A DNA stretch of 64,000 bases from an uncultured Dehalococcoidia bacterium (GTDB lineage Bacteria > Chloroflexota > Dehalococcoidia > Lucifugimonadales > UBA3495), in NCBI GenBank assembly GCA_958295765.1, contig CATQHB010000002.1, positions 1,190,091 to 1,254,090 on the forward strand, in the 5' to 3' direction. The position numbers were made by a program, and so were the translations under genes. Shown here piece by piece: positions 1 through 8,844 of the stretch. The notes beneath the pieces were generated by a model. That model was not told the origin of the DNA. It did no database searches and saw only the letters and a program-made list of their open reading frames with translations. Within the stretch, counting starts at the first letter, position 1. Each line of letters starts with the position of its first letter.

Positions 1-1
1 T

Positions 2-442
2 CCCGACCAGTCCTTTGACCTGGTTACCTGCCTCTTTTTCCCCTTCTCCTGTCTGACTTCCGCCGTTGACCGGCGGAAAGCGGCGGCAGAGTTGAGCCGG
101 ATGCTGCGGCCCAACGGCCTGTTGTTCGTGGACGCGATAAATCGCTGGCATTTGGGCGAAGGTGAGGGGTTCCACCGGAGTTGGCCCACCGCGATTTGGG
201 AGTATCTCCGGTCGGTGGTTGACCCCAACCTGGACGTGGGCGACAAGCTATACTCCACCCAACTGGAGGGCAGCCCCCTGGCCGGGTTTATGCACGGGTA
301 CTCCAGGCGTTCCTTCCGGCGCTTGTTCACCGAGGCGGGGCTGACCATTGAGCGGGAGTACGTTATCGGCTACAATACGGGGACAATCCACGCTAAGGCC
401 ACCCGGGGCAATTTGCTGCTGGTCTGCCGCCGCCCGGCTTAA
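2..442 (+). CDS. SAM-dependent methyltransferase, C-terminal part (cut by window start)
   Basis: The reading frame is open from base 2, so the N-terminus lies outside the window. The visible start of the frame reads 'SFDLVTCLFF', typical of post-motif II in class I methyltransferases. It is followed by 'ELSRMLRPNGLLFVD', the classic Methyltransf_11 motif III helix and strand. The remaining ~100 residues form the usual C-terminal substrate lid. The SAM-binding GxGxG loop would lie upstream and cannot be checked. The gene ends 58 bp before a sugar aminotransferase, so a role in sugar or cell-surface biosynthesis is possible but unproven. Substrate unknown. Confidence 0.7.
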   Translation, partial: PDQSFDLVTCLFFPFSCLTSAVDRRKAAAELSRMLRPNGLLFVDAINRWHLGEGEGFHRSWPTAIWEYLRSVVDPNLDVGDKLYSTQLEGSPLAGFMHGYSRRSFRRLFTEAGLTIEREYVIGYNTGTIHAKATRGNLLLVCRRPA

Positions 443-500
443 ACCGGCCCGGAAAGCCGATGCGGCCGGCTCCATTATCGGGAAATGAGGTTTACGCCTA

Positions 501-1607
501 ATGCGCTCCATCCCCCTGGTGGACCTGAAAGCCCAATACGCCGCCATCAGGCCGGAAATGCGGGCGGCCATTGACGCAGTGCTGGAACACGCCCAATTCA
601 TCAACGGCCCGGAGGTATCCGACTTCGAGCAGCGGTTCGCCGCCTTCTGCGAGACCGAGTTCGCCGTTGGCGTCGGCAACGGCACCGATGCCCTGGCCCT
701 GGCGCTCAACGCCTTGGGGGTCGGCCCCGGCGATGAGGTAATCACCACCGCCAACACTTTCATCGCCACCGCCGAGGTCATTGCCACCGCCGGGGCAACG
801 CCGGTCTTTGTGGACGTGGATCCGCATCACTTCAATATGACCGCCGAGGGCCTCAGCGCGGCGATAACTCCCAGGACCAAGGCGGCCATCCCGGTTCACC
901 TGTACGGGCAACCGGCGCCTATGGCGGAAATAATGGAGGTTGCCCGGCAGCGTTCCATCAAGATTATTGAGGATGCGGCCCAGGCCCACGGTGCCGAGTA
1001 CCAGGGCAAACGGGTGGGGAACTGGGGCGACTTGACCGCCTTCAGTTTCTATCCGGCCAAGAACCTGGGGGCCTATGGCGACGCCGGGGCGGTAGTTACC
1101 AACGACGGGGAACTGGCCGCCACCGTGCGGATGTTGCGGGATCACGGACGCACCGACAAGTACCTACACGAATACGTAGGCGTCAACAGCCGGCTGGACA
1201 CGCTCCAGGCGGCCATTCTGAGGGTCAAGCTCGGCTATCTGGAGGAGTGGAACGCGGCGCGGCGGGCGGTGGCCGCCAAGTATGACGCGGCCCTGGGCGA
1301 GTTTCCCTGGCTGACGCTGCCGGGCCGGATCCCCGGCGGCCGGCACGTCTATCATCTCTACGTCATCCAGACCGACCGGCGGGAAGAACTGCGGCAGCAT
1401 CTGTCGGATAATGGAATTGGCGTCGGGATTCACTACCCGGTCCCCCTGCACCTTCAGCCGGCCTTCCGGTCGCTGGGGTACGGCCTGGGCGATTTCCCGG
1501 TCGCGGAACGGCTGGGCGACTCCATCCTGTCGATTCCAATGTATCCGGAAATAAGCGACGCGCAAGTGGCCCGGGTCGTGCAGGCCATCGGGGCCTTTGC
1601 TGGATAG
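501..1607 (+). CDS. DegT/DnrJ/EryC1/StrS-family PLP aminotransferase
   Basis: A 368-residue fold-type I aminotransferase of the kind that makes amino sugars from NDP-keto-sugars. Visible landmarks are the N-terminal 'PLVDLKAQY', the cofactor-contacting '[10 protein letters not shown]' (residues 60-69), Asp158 in 'EDAAQAHGA' and the Schiff-base Lys187 in '[16 protein letters not shown]'. The C-terminal '[18 protein letters not shown]' is also typical. Length is normal for the family. The ATG at 501 follows a purine-rich stretch (gggaaatgagg). The next gene on this strand is a tRNA after a repeat-filled gap, so this is probably the last gene of a surface-sugar cluster lying mostly left of the window. 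The exact sugar is unknown. Confidence 0.9.
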   Translation: MRSIPLVDLKAQYAAIRPEMRAAIDAVLEHAQFINGPEVSDFEQRFAAFCETEFAVGVGNGTDALALALNALGVGPGDEVITTANTFIATAEVIATAGATPVFVDVDPHHFNMTAEGLSAAITPRTKAAIPVHLYGQPAPMAEIMEVARQRSIKIIEDAAQAHGAEYQGKRVGNWGDLTAFSFYPAKNLGAYGDAGAVVTNDGELAATVRMLRDHGRTDKYLHEYVGVNSRLDTLQAAILRVKLGYLEEWNAARRAVAAKYDAALGEFPWLTLPGRIPGGRHVYHLYVIQTDRREELRQHLSDNGIGVGIHYPVPLHLQPAFRSLGYGLGDFPVAERLGDSILSIPMYPEISDAQVARVVQAIGAFAG

Positions 1608-1639
1608 CGGGGGTGGAATCCGTCCAAGGTTGCGCGCGT

Positions 1640-1872
1640 CAATAAATTGGAAGTTCGCTAAACTGAAAATTCGCTGCCGTTCCGAGAAAAGCCAATGTCA
1701 TTCCGACCGCAGGGAGGAATCTAAAAACCTTGAGCGGAGTCAAGGGCCGGCATTTTAGATTCCTCCCTGCGGTTGGAACGACAGGGTAATCGGTTGGAAT
1801 GACCTGCCAAGCGGTTGGAATGACCCGGCAAGCAGCCGGGATGACCGCCAGCATGGAACATTGAAAGTCCGG
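1640..1872. repeat. Inverted-repeat element plus 21-bp tandem units
   Basis: A long inverted repeat has its left arm at 1696-1726 (starts TGTCATTCCGACCGCAGGGA) and its right arm at 1754-1784, with one or two mismatches. It is followed by about four 21-bp tandem units beginning CGGTTGGAATGACC (1770-1850). The outer flank ggaacattgaaagtccggt (1854-1872) recurs in inverse orientation at 61922-61940, beside a second copy of the same inverted repeat. No coding sequence is apparent. The 375-bp gap 1608-1982 otherwise holds only the tRNA promoter. Confidence 0.8.
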
Positions 1873-1910
1873 TGGCAGCTATAAGACCCTAGCGCGCTCT
1901 GGCCGGTCTA

Positions 1911-1940
1911 TTGACAAGAAAGGGAAACTATTGATAGGCT
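1911..1940 (+). promoter_or_regulatory. Putative sigma-70 promoter of the tRNA-Lys/tRNA-Leu unit
   Basis: A perfect -35 TTGACA (1911-1916) lies 18 bp upstream of TAGGCT (1935-1940), a weaker -10. Transcription would start about 35 bp before tRNA-Lys. The -35 is convincing and the -10 less so. Confidence 0.5.
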
Positions 1941-1982
1941 TGGGCAACCTGGAAATACTTAAAATCAGGTTTTGTGCAGGTT

Positions 1983-2058
1983 GGCCCGCTAGCTCAACTG
2001 GCAGAGCAACGGACTCTTAATCCGTAGGTTCTCGGTTCGACCCCGAGGCGGGTCACCA
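1983..2058 (+). tRNA. tRNA-Lys (CTT)
   Basis: A complete cloverleaf with the encoded 3' CCA. The acceptor GGCCCGC pairs with GCGGGTC, with one G-U pair. The D-arm is GCTC/GAGC, the anticodon arm ACGGA/TCCGT has loop CTCTTAA giving anticodon CTT, and the T-arm is CTCGG-TTCGACC-CCGAG. It is followed after 38 bp by tRNA-Leu, probably in one transcript. Confidence 0.95.
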
Positions 2059-2096
2059 ATTCGCATAATTTTGCATTTGCCGGGTTTCTGCCGACC

Positions 2097-2181
2097 GGGG
2101 GAGTGTCGGAATTGGTAGACGAGCATGACTTAGGATCATGTGCTGCAAGGCGTGGGAGTTCGAGTCTCCCCTTCCCCACCA
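2097..2181 (+). tRNA. tRNA-Leu (TAG)
   Basis: A class II tRNA with a long variable arm and encoded CCA. The acceptor GGGGGAG pairs with CTTCCCC. The anticodon stem CATGA/TCATG carries loop CTTAGGA, so the anticodon is TAG. The variable arm is tgctgcaaggcgt, and the T-arm GGGAG-TTCGAGT-CTCCC is perfect. It is the second tRNA of a two-gene unit. Confidence 0.95.
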
Positions 2182-2283
2182 CTCGAAGAACCTGGGTATG
2201 GCGGGGTTCGCGCCATAATTACATAAGCCGGCGTCAGGAATTGAATACTACTCATTCGGTTCCCTTGTCGGAAGGGAGGCCAG

Positions 2284-3354
2284 TTGGCTACGCTGCTGGA
2301 AGTTAAAGACCTTAGAACCCATTTCTACACCTTTGAGGGTGTGGTTAAGGCGGTTGACGGAGTTTCCTACGAAGTTGAGGAGGGCGAAACCCTCGGCCTG
2401 GTGGGAGAGAGCGGTTGCGGCAAAAGCGTCAGCGCCCTATCCCTGATGCGCCTGATTCCCGACCCGCCGGGCAAAATCGTGGACGGCGAGGTTCTTTTCG
2501 AGAGTGAAGACATCCTGAAAATTGATATGGACGATATGCGCCGCATCCGGGGCGCCAAGATGTCCATGGTATTTCAGGAACCGATGACCTCGCTCAACCC
2601 GGTGCTTACCCTGGAGCGGCAGCTCAGCGAAACGCTCCAGTTGCACCGGGGTATGAGCCGGGAGGAGGCCCGCCAAGAATCGGTTGACCTGCTGTCCCGG
2701 GTCGGCATCCCCGACGCGGAACGGCGAGTGCGCCAGTACCCCCACCAGTTCAGCGGCGGTATGCGCCAGCGGGTGATGATTGCCATGGCCCTCAGTTGCA
2801 ACCCCAAGCTGATTATCGCCGACGAGCCGACTACCGCGCTGGACGTTACCATTCAGGCCCAGATTCTGGAACTGATGAAGTCGCTGACCAGCGAGTTCGG
2901 CGTTTCCCTGATTGTCATCACCCACAACCTGGGGGTGGTGGCCCGCTACGCCAACCGGATGAACATAATGTACGCCGGGAAAATCATTGAGCGCGGCGCG
3001 GCCGGGGAGGTTTACAGCAACCCCCGCCATCCCTATACCGTCGGTCTGCTGAAGTCGGTGCCCCGGCTGGACCTGCCCCGCCGCGCCAAGCTGGACCCCA
3101 TTGAGGGCCAGCCGCCCGACTTGATTAACCTGCCCGAGGGCTGCGCTTTCCGGGACCGCTGCCGGTGGGCGGTGGATAAGTGCGCCACGGAGGAGCCGCC
3201 CCTGATGTTGGTCAACGAAGGCCACTGGTCGGCCTGCTGGCGTTCCGACGAACTAGGCCCGTCGGCCCTGGACTTTCTGGCTGACCTCGGACTGTACGCC
3301 GACGACAGTAGCAATGGAGCAGCGGCCTCCGAATCGGATGCCGAAGTCGAATAA
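2284..3354 (+). CDS. dppD: Oligopeptide/dipeptide ABC transporter ATP-binding protein (DppD/OppD type)
   Basis: A 356-residue ABC ATPase that would power peptide or nickel-type import at the inner face of the membrane. It shows Walker A 'GESGCGKS' (41-48), Q-loop '[12 protein letters not shown]', signature 'FSGGMRQRV' and Walker B '[12 protein letters not shown]'. The C-terminal oligo_HPY extension has clustered cysteines ('CAFRDRCRW...KC'), typical of OppD/DppD. Translation starts at a TTG preceded by ggaaggga. dppF follows after 33 bp. No permease or binding-protein gene is next to the pair: tRNAs lie upstream and a terminator downstream, so the rest of the transporter must be encoded elsewhere. 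Confidence 0.9.
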   Translation: MATLLEVKDLRTHFYTFEGVVKAVDGVSYEVEEGETLGLVGESGCGKSVSALSLMRLIPDPPGKIVDGEVLFESEDILKIDMDDMRRIRGAKMSMVFQEPMTSLNPVLTLERQLSETLQLHRGMSREEARQESVDLLSRVGIPDAERRVRQYPHQFSGGMRQRVMIAMALSCNPKLIIADEPTTALDVTIQAQILELMKSLTSEFGVSLIVITHNLGVVARYANRMNIMYAGKIIERGAAGEVYSNPRHPYTVGLLKSVPRLDLPRRAKLDPIEGQPPDLINLPEGCAFRDRCRWAVDKCATEEPPLMLVNEGHWSACWRSDELGPSALDFLADLGLYADDSSNGAAASESDAEVE

Positions 3355-3387
3355 GTTAAAGAAAACCGGCCTGGGGAGAGATAGACT

Positions 3388-4431
3388 ATGACCACAATGA
3401 CTGAAACCGGGACGCAGGGCAGAGCACCGGCGGAATCCGGGGAAATTCTGCTGGAGGTCAAGAACCTCAAGATGCATTTCCCGGTAACCGCAGGGATTAT
3501 CTTTCAGCGGGCCGTAGCCCACATCAAGGCGGTGGACGGCGTAAGTTTCTTTGTCCGGCGCGGTGAAACCCTGGGGCTGGTGGGCGAAAGCGGCTGCGGA
3601 AAGACCACTACCGGACGCTGTATCCTCCAGTTGTACCGTCCCACCGACGGCCAGGTAATTTTTGACGGCCAGGAACTGACCGGCCTTTCCACCCGCCAGA
3701 TGCGTACCATGCGGCGGCGGATGCAGGTTATTTTCCAGGACCCGTACAGCTCCCTCAACCCCCGGATGACCGCCGGCAACATCATCGGCGAGCCGCTGAT
3801 TGTTCACGGCCTGGTGAACAGCAAGGATGAATACAAGGACCGGGTGGCGGAACTCCTGCAAAACGTGGGGTTGAATCCCTATATGGCCGACCGGTTCCCC
3901 CACGAGTTCAGCGGCGGCCAGCGCCAGCGCATCGGCGTGGCCCGCGCCCTGTCCGTTGACCCTTCCTTTATCGTGTGCGACGAGCCGGTGTCGGCGTTGG
4001 ACGTTTCCATCCAGGCCCAGATTGTGAACCTGCTGGAAGACTTGCAGGAACGGTTCGACCTGACCTACCTGTTCATTGCCCATGACCTGTCGGTGGTACG
4101 CCACATCAGCAACCGGGTGGCGGTGATGTACCTGGGCCACATCGTGGAGATTGCCGACCGGAACGAAATTTACCGGAGTCCCCTGCACCCCTACACCCGC
4201 GCGCTGCTTTCGGCGGTTCCGATTCCCGACCCGATAATTGACGCCCAGCGGGAGCGGATTCTGCTCAGCGGCGAGGTGCCCAGCCCCTTGAACCCGCCGT
4301 CCGGCTGTGTGTTCCACCCCCGTTGCCCGATTGCCATTGACAGTTGTTCCGAGGTAACCCCGGAACTGCGCGAGGTGGACTCGAATCACTGGGCGGCCTG
4401 CATCCAGGCCCCCGGCTACGGTTCTTACTAA
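3388..4431 (+). CDS. dppF: Oligopeptide/dipeptide ABC transporter ATP-binding protein (DppF/OppF type)
   Basis: The second, 347-residue ATPase subunit, forming a heterodimer with the upstream DppD-like protein. Walker A is '[11 protein letters not shown]' (from residue 66). The Q-loop '[14 protein letters not shown]', the signature 'FSGGQRQRI' and Walker B '[12 protein letters not shown]' are intact. The C-terminal oligo_HPY region contains '[14 protein letters not shown]'. The start ATG follows ggggagag. The gene ends 38 bp before a strong intrinsic terminator, closing a two-gene operon. Confidence 0.9.
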   Translation: MTTMTETGTQGRAPAESGEILLEVKNLKMHFPVTAGIIFQRAVAHIKAVDGVSFFVRRGETLGLVGESGCGKTTTGRCILQLYRPTDGQVIFDGQELTGLSTRQMRTMRRRMQVIFQDPYSSLNPRMTAGNIIGEPLIVHGLVNSKDEYKDRVAELLQNVGLNPYMADRFPHEFSGGQRQRIGVARALSVDPSFIVCDEPVSALDVSIQAQIVNLLEDLQERFDLTYLFIAHDLSVVRHISNRVAVMYLGHIVEIADRNEIYRSPLHPYTRALLSAVPIPDPIIDAQRERILLSGEVPSPLNPPSGCVFHPRCPIAIDSCSEVTPELREVDSNHWAACIQAPGYGSY

Positions 4432-4469
4432 CCTATTGAATTGCGGCGGTAAATCCTTCAGTTTTAACC

Positions 4470-4497
4470 AGGGCCGGCTTGATGCCGGCCCTCTTTC
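4470..4497 (+). terminator. Intrinsic terminator of dppD-dppF
   Basis: A 9-bp GC-rich stem, AGGGCCGGC / GCCGGCCCT, with loop ttgat, followed by CTTTCTT. It lies 38 bp after the dppF stop and is in the correct orientation. Confidence 0.85.
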
Positions 4498-4578
4498 TTG
4501 GGCGGCCCCGGCCACATTCCCGCCCTTCTCCCTATAAGATGGGATTTCCCGCCCGGCGTCCTTTGGTATTATCACCAG

Positions 4579-4698
4579 GTAGGGGCGGGTTTGTAACCCG
4601 CCCGGCGTCAACGGCAAGGAAATACCGGAAAACGGGTGTGCCTTGTCTGACCGATTCTTGCGCCCAAGCCAGGGCGGGTTATAAACCCGCCCCTACCG
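4579..4698. repeat. Pair of inverted 'GTAGGGGCGGGTT' repeats
   Basis: Left copy at 4579-4606 (gtaggggcgggtttgtaacc then cgcc), right copy at 4671-4698 in inverse orientation. Each copy is itself palindromic (GGGCGGGTT..AACCCGCC). Related copies lie at 7463-7487 and 24928-24957. The 566-bp gap 4432-4997 holds this pair, one composite palindromic element and no credible gene. Confidence 0.75.
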
Positions 4699-4778
4699 GA
4701 GACGGTACGGGTAAAAGGAATACCAACAATGTTGGGAATAACCCCGTTCTACCGTCCCAGGGCAAGCGCATCACAAAA

Positions 4779-4876
4779 CCGTCGTTCCGGCGAAAGCCGG
4801 AATCCAGGAAATCCTCCGGAAAAGAGCGGGGCGATTACCGAAGGTTCTGGGTTCCGGCTTTCGCCGGAACGACGGT
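4779..4876. repeat. Composite palindromic repeat, copy A
   Basis: The left arm ACCGTCGTTCCGGCGAAAGC.. (4779-4809) and the right arm ..GCTTTCGCCGGAACGACGGT (4845-4876) form a long near-perfect inverted repeat. Each arm also folds on itself (CCGGC-GAAA-GCCGG). The centre contains the 'ccggaaaagagcgg' segment shared with other copies. Confidence 0.85.
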
Positions 4877-4997
4877 TGCTTGGAATGACGGTTGCCTGGG
4901 TTGCCCTGGTTCAGACGCGATGCCTTGGGTTAAGACGTGATTACTCCGCTCTGCCGTCCTTGTTACTGCCGGGCTGCCGTGTTACTATGGAAAGGTT

Positions 4998-6860
4998 ATG
5001 AATCCTCAACTCATCCGCAACTTTTGTATTATTGCCCATATTGACCACGGCAAGTCCACCCTGGCCGACCGCTTTCTGGAGATTACCGGCACCGTGCGCC
5101 CTCAGGAAATGAAGGCCCAGTTTATGGACCAGATGGAACTGGAACGGGAGCGGGGCATCACTATCAAGGGCAAGGCCGTGTCGATGCAGCATCAGGCGCG
5201 GGACGGGCAGGTCTATCAGCTTAACCTGATTGACACGCCGGGCCACGTGGACTTCAGCTACGAAGTTTCCCGCGCCCTGGCCGCTTGCGAAGGCGCGCTG
5301 CTGGTGGTGGACGCCAGCCAGGGAATTGAGGCCCAGACTATTGCCAACACGCTGCTGGCAATGGAGTACGACCTGGAGTTGATTCCGGTGGTCAACAAGG
5401 TGGACTTGCCCCAGGCCGAGCCAGAGCGGGTGGCCGGCGAACTCCGGCAGGTCTTTGGGTTCCGGGACGAGGAAATCCTCTTTGTGTCGGCCAAAGAAGG
5501 CACCGGCGCCAATGACATTCTTGACGCCGTCGTGGAACGGCTCAAGCCCCCCGGCGGCAAGTCGGAGGAAACCCTGCGCGCCCTGGTATTCGACTCGGTC
5601 TATAACTCCTACAAGGGCATCATCGCCCACGTCCGGGTTGAGGACGGCCAGGTATCCAAGAACGACAAGATAATGGTTATGTCCTCGGGCCGGGTTGCCG
5701 AGATTATGGAAGTGGGGCTGTTCACGCCCTTTCCCACCCCGGCGCCGGCCCTGCACACCGGCCAGGTGGGTTACGTTGCCACCGGGTTCAAGGACGTGCA
5801 GGAGTGCAGCGTTGGGGATACGCTGACCAGCCACAGCCGGCCCGCCGAGAATCCCCTGCCCGGCTACGTCGAACTGAAGTCAATGGTCTTTGCCGGCCTG
5901 TATCCTTCCGACGGTGAGGAATACAACAGCCTGCGGGCGGCCCTGGACAAGCTGCGGCTGAATGACGCCTCGCTGACTATGGAACCGGAGAGCAGCGGCG
6001 CCCTGGGCTTTGGCTTTCGCTGCGGTTTTCTGGGGCTGATGCACCTGGAAATCATCCAGGAACGGTTGGAGCGGGAGTATGACCTGGACCTGATTGTTAC
6101 CGCCCCCAGCGTGGCCTACCAGGTCATCCTCCAGGACGGCAGCGCCCTGCGGGTGGACAATCCCTCCAGGCTGCCCCAACCTCACGAGATTCGGGAAATC
6201 CAGGAGCCGGTGCTGGGACTGACCCTGGTGGCCCCCAACCGCCACGTCGGGGCGATAATGGAGTTGATGCACGCCCGCCGCTCCGATTTCAAGCGGATGG
6301 AGTATATCCAGGGGATGCCGGCCCGCAAGGGTGAAGAGGATAACGATGATAACCGGGACGGGCAGACCCGGGTGGTTATGGAATACACTATGCCCCTCGC
6401 CGAGATGCTGGCCGACTTTTACAATCAGCTCAAGTCCCGCACCCAGGGGTACGCTTCGCTGGATTATACCTTTGAGGGCTACCGGGCGGCGCCGCTGAGC
6501 CGGGTGGACATCCTGATTAACCACTTGCCGGTAGAGGCGCTGTCGATGATTGTCCACCGGGACCTGGCGGTGCCTCACGGGCGCGCGCTGGTGGAAAAGC
6601 TGCGTACCACCATACCCCGCCAGCTATTTGAAGTGCCGATTCAGGCGGCCATCGGCAGCCGGATAATCGCCCGGGAAACGGTGCGGGCTATGCGCAAGGA
6701 CGTGCTTGCCAAGTGCTACGGCGGCGACATCACCCGCAAGCGCAAGCTGCTGGAAAAGCAGAAAGAGGGCAAGAAACGGATGAAAAGCGTGGGCCGGGTG
6801 GAGGTTCCGCAGGAAGCCTTCCTCAGCCTGCTGGGCATCGGCGGGGAAAGAGGCAATTAA
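4998..6860 (+). CDS. lepA: Elongation factor 4 (LepA), ribosome back-translocating GTPase
   Basis: A 620-residue translational GTPase, slightly longer than typical LepA (~600). The G1 motif 'AHIDHGKST' (13-21), G2 region 'MDQMELERERGITI', G3 'DTPGHVDF' and G4 'VNKVDLP' are all intact. Domains II-V follow, and the LepA-specific C-terminal tail is seen in 'KCYGGDITRKRKLLEKQKEGKKRM' (read as two parts: KCYGGDITRKRK and LLEKQKEGKKRM). The ATG at 4998 is preceded by ggaaagg. It is transcribed alone, and its stop overlaps by 4 bp the end of a convergent DinB-like gene. LepA acts on stalled ribosomes and in initiation or biogenesis. Confidence 0.97.
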   Translation: MNPQLIRNFCIIAHIDHGKSTLADRFLEITGTVRPQEMKAQFMDQMELERERGITIKGKAVSMQHQARDGQVYQLNLIDTPGHVDFSYEVSRALAACEGALLVVDASQGIEAQTIANTLLAMEYDLELIPVVNKVDLPQAEPERVAGELRQVFGFRDEEILFVSAKEGTGANDILDAVVERLKPPGGKSEETLRALVFDSVYNSYKGIIAHVRVEDGQVSKNDKIMVMSSGRVAEIMEVGLFTPFPTPAPALHTGQVGYVATGFKDVQECSVGDTLTSHSRPAENPLPGYVELKSMVFAGLYPSDGEEYNSLRAALDKLRLNDASLTMEPESSGALGFGFRCGFLGLMHLEIIQERLEREYDLDLIVTAPSVAYQVILQDGSALRVDNPSRLPQPHEIREIQEPVLGLTLVAPNRHVGAIMELMHARRSDFKRMEYIQGMPARKGEEDNDDNRDGQTRVVMEYTMPLAEMLADFYNQLKSRTQGYASLDYTFEGYRAAPLSRVDILINHLPVEALSMIVHRDLAVPHGRALVEKLRTTIPRQLFEVPIQAAIGSRIIARETVRAMRKDVLAKCYGGDITRKRKLLEKQKEGKKRMKSVGRVEVPQEAFLSLLGIGGERGN

Positions 6861-7348
6861 ATCCCCAGGGTATCCCGCAGTTCCCGCAGTTGCGCCAGAT
6901 GCTCCCGCCAGTGGCCGGCAAACAGCCGCTCCACCAGCCATTGGGCCGTCCGCGGCTCATCCCAAAGCCGGTTGCGCTGATGCACCATAACCGAGGTATC
7001 GGTCAAATCGGACTCGGCAGCCGGCGCCAGGCTCTCCGCCAACGCCTCAAAATAGTTGCCCAATTGCTCCCGAACCTGCGCCAGATCCCAGTCCTGGGCT
7101 TCCGGGGTCAGATACTTCTGGTCGGCCCACAGGTCATACTCCTCAATCTCCCCGGCCAGCATACCCCGCAGGATGGCCGGCACCCCGGGCGGCGGCGTAT
7201 TCAGGATATGGGTAATCACCTCCCGCGCCGACCAGGACTCCGGGTCGGGCCGCCAGTCCAGGCAATAGTCCATTCCCTCCAGGATTTGGAACAACTCGGC
7301 GCGAATGTCGCTGATATTTTCCAGGTGCTGCGCTTTCTGATTGGTCAC
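6857..7348 (-). CDS. DinB-like four-helix metalloenzyme family protein
   Basis: A 163-residue all-helical protein. It fits the DinB/DfsB (damage-inducible, bacillithiol-transferase-like) fold: an early helix carries 'VITHILNT', and the C-terminal helix carries 'HWREHLAQLRELRD', giving the His triad usually used for a divalent metal. Family members are often thiol transferases or hydrolases, but the substrate here cannot be told from sequence. Translation starts at a GTG after ggagag. The gene converges on lepA with a 4-bp overlap of the two ends. Confidence 0.65.
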   Translation of the reverse strand: MTNQKAQHLENISDIRAELFQILEGMDYCLDWRPDPESWSAREVITHILNTPPPGVPAILRGMLAGEIEEYDLWADQKYLTPEAQDWDLAQVREQLGNYFEALAESLAPAAESDLTDTSVMVHQRNRLWDEPRTAQWLVERLFAGHWREHLAQLRELRDTLGI

Positions 7349-7462
7349 GGCAACTCTCCAAGTTTGCCTCCTACCGGGTCATTCCGGTGAAGGCAGGGAT
7401 AATTAAAATTGGCGGCCGGTGAAAGAATGTTATTCGCAATTGGTGACGGTATTAGAATCGGC

Positions 7463-7487
7463 GTAGGGGCGGGTTTGTAACCTGCCC
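7463..7487. repeat. Single 'GTAGGGGCGGGTT' palindrome
   Basis: gtaggggcgggtttgtaacc followed by tgccc is the same short palindrome as at 4579, with one change in the right arm. It sits in the 195-bp gap between two minus-strand genes and may act as a weak hairpin. Confidence 0.6.
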
Positions 7488-7543
7488 TTACCATCCCGAC
7501 TAGGCGGGCCGGCAAATACCAACCCGGTCAAGAATACCGAAAA

Positions 7544-8005
7544 TCAGGGCTTGAAAACCATCAGGAACAGGATGAGTATGGGTATCAGGGTAACGATGCC
7601 GCCGGCTATGTTCCAAATCTTGCTGGCCCGTTGGTAGTCCGGCTGCGGGGAGCCGCTGTCCGCTCCTGCCCGGGCCAGCCGGGCCATGCGCCGCTGCTGG
7701 GGCATCAACAGCGCCAGCCAGAGGATGGCGATGACGATTATCAACACAAAGGAAAGGCCCAGCCAGAGTTCCTGGAACCGCTCCCAACCGGTCAGCCCGG
7801 CCATCCAGATGCCGGTCAGCAGCAGGCCGATGATGCCCGGCCCGGTGAAGGTGTAGTCGGAGCGCACCAGGGATTGGGTGGTGGCGGCGATATGCTCCAG
7901 GTTGCCGGAGCGGTCGGCCCGGGCCTTCCAGAAAGCCGCGCTGATGAGATGGCTCATCAGCCAGACGGCAAAAAAGATGTGCAGGGTCAATAGAATCTGA
8001 AGCAT
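7544..8005 (-). CDS. DUF2269-like integral membrane protein
   Basis: A 153-residue protein with four predicted membrane helices (about 1-22, 50-70, 78-100 and 130-152). It has the DUF2269-type conserved segment 'DYTFTGPGIIGLLLTGIWM'. A histidine in helix 1 (LTLHIFF) resembles heme- or metal-ligand positions in related small membrane families, but that is only suggestive. The start ATG overlaps the stop of the upstream membrane gene (TGATG), so the two are translationally coupled. Function unknown. Confidence 0.65.
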   Translation of the reverse strand: MLQILLTLHIFFAVWLMSHLISAAFWKARADRSGNLEHIAATTQSLVRSDYTFTGPGIIGLLLTGIWMAGLTGWERFQELWLGLSFVLIIVIAILWLALLMPQQRRMARLARAGADSGSPQPDYQRASKIWNIAGGIVTLIPILILFLMVFKP

Positions 8006-8799
8006 CAGCGTTCTCCATTTTCGGTGTTATCAGCATTATCAGCGGCGGCAACTGCGCCGCCGGTTCCCCGGAACATCAGCCACCCGGCCAACAAGGCCAG
8101 CCAGAGCAGATATGCGCCGCCGCCGATCCGGTGCAGTACCGGGATGGCGTCAATCCAGATATAGAACATTATCGCCCCGACCACGATGCCCAGCCCGCCA
8201 ATCCAGCGGGGCAGGGCGCCGCTCCAGGCAATCAGGCCGCCAAAGGCCAGCAGTCCCAGCCCGGCAAAGGTGAAACTGGTCTTGCCGGCCAGGGCGCGCA
8301 GGGGTTCCAGGGCCTGAATACTGCCGTAGTCAACCGCCTCCGGCACGGCTTGAGCCGGAATCAGCAAGCTGTATTCCCGGGCCAGGGTCAGCCCGACGAC
8401 GCCGGCAAAGCAGGATAGAAAGGCCGCACCCAGGAACATAAAAGCGCCCAGCAGGGCCAGCGTCCGGTCATAGCCCCGGAAAACCCGGTAGCTGACGGCG
8501 GCCAGGGCCACCAGGATAACGGCGGCAATCAGGCTGGCCGCCTGGCTTGCCGTGTAACTGCTCGCGTTCAGCACCGGGGTTGTCCGGGCGTCGGCCGGGG
8601 TTAGGGAAGCCGGGTCGGCGGCGCCGCTCCCTTGCTCCATCATTGAAATAACCGCATCGGCGTTGCTGGACACCCGCTGCGACACCGAAACCGCCACGGT
8701 CAGGACGTAGAGAATCAGCAGGACGGCGGCGGCCCGTTCCAGTCCCCGCCGGGAAAGGAGGCCGGCGCCGGGGGGCCGGGATTCCTGGTTGGTTGGCAT
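8005..8799 (-). CDS. Multi-pass membrane protein, DUF4386-like
   Basis: About 264 residues with a short charged N-terminus and six predicted membrane helices. The extracytoplasmic region after helix 1 is polar ('VSSNADAVISMMEQ'), and the C-terminal tail is acidic and Asn-rich. The layout resembles DUF4386 proteins, but no diagnostic motif settles it. The ATG at 8799 is preferred over the one at 8808 because GAGGA lies 9 nt upstream of it. It is coupled to the downstream DUF2269-like gene and lies 45 bp after galU, so the three may form an operon. Confidence 0.55.
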   Translation of the reverse strand: MPTNQESRPPGAGLLSRRGLERAAAVLLILYVLTVAVSVSQRVSSNADAVISMMEQGSGAADPASLTPADARTTPVLNASSYTASQAASLIAAVILVALAAVSYRVFRGYDRTLALLGAFMFLGAAFLSCFAGVVGLTLAREYSLLIPAQAVPEAVDYGSIQALEPLRALAGKTSFTFAGLGLLAFGGLIAWSGALPRWIGGLGIVVGAIMFYIWIDAIPVLHRIGGGAYLLWLALLAGWLMFRGTGGAVAAADNADNTENGER

Positions 8800-8844
8800 T
8801 GGCAACATTCCTCAAGCGGTTGGTATCGGTAGGGAGCGGGATGC

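Noticed and set aside
1639-1854. 71-codon minus-strand frame with repeated 'VIPTA' units
   Set aside because: The periodicity comes from the 21-bp DNA tandem repeat and the inverted repeat, not from a protein.
4961-4989. TTGTTA-N17-TACTAT promoter just before lepA
   Set aside because: The predicted start would leave only a few bases before the ATG and exclude the ribosome site ggaaagg, so it is probably chance.
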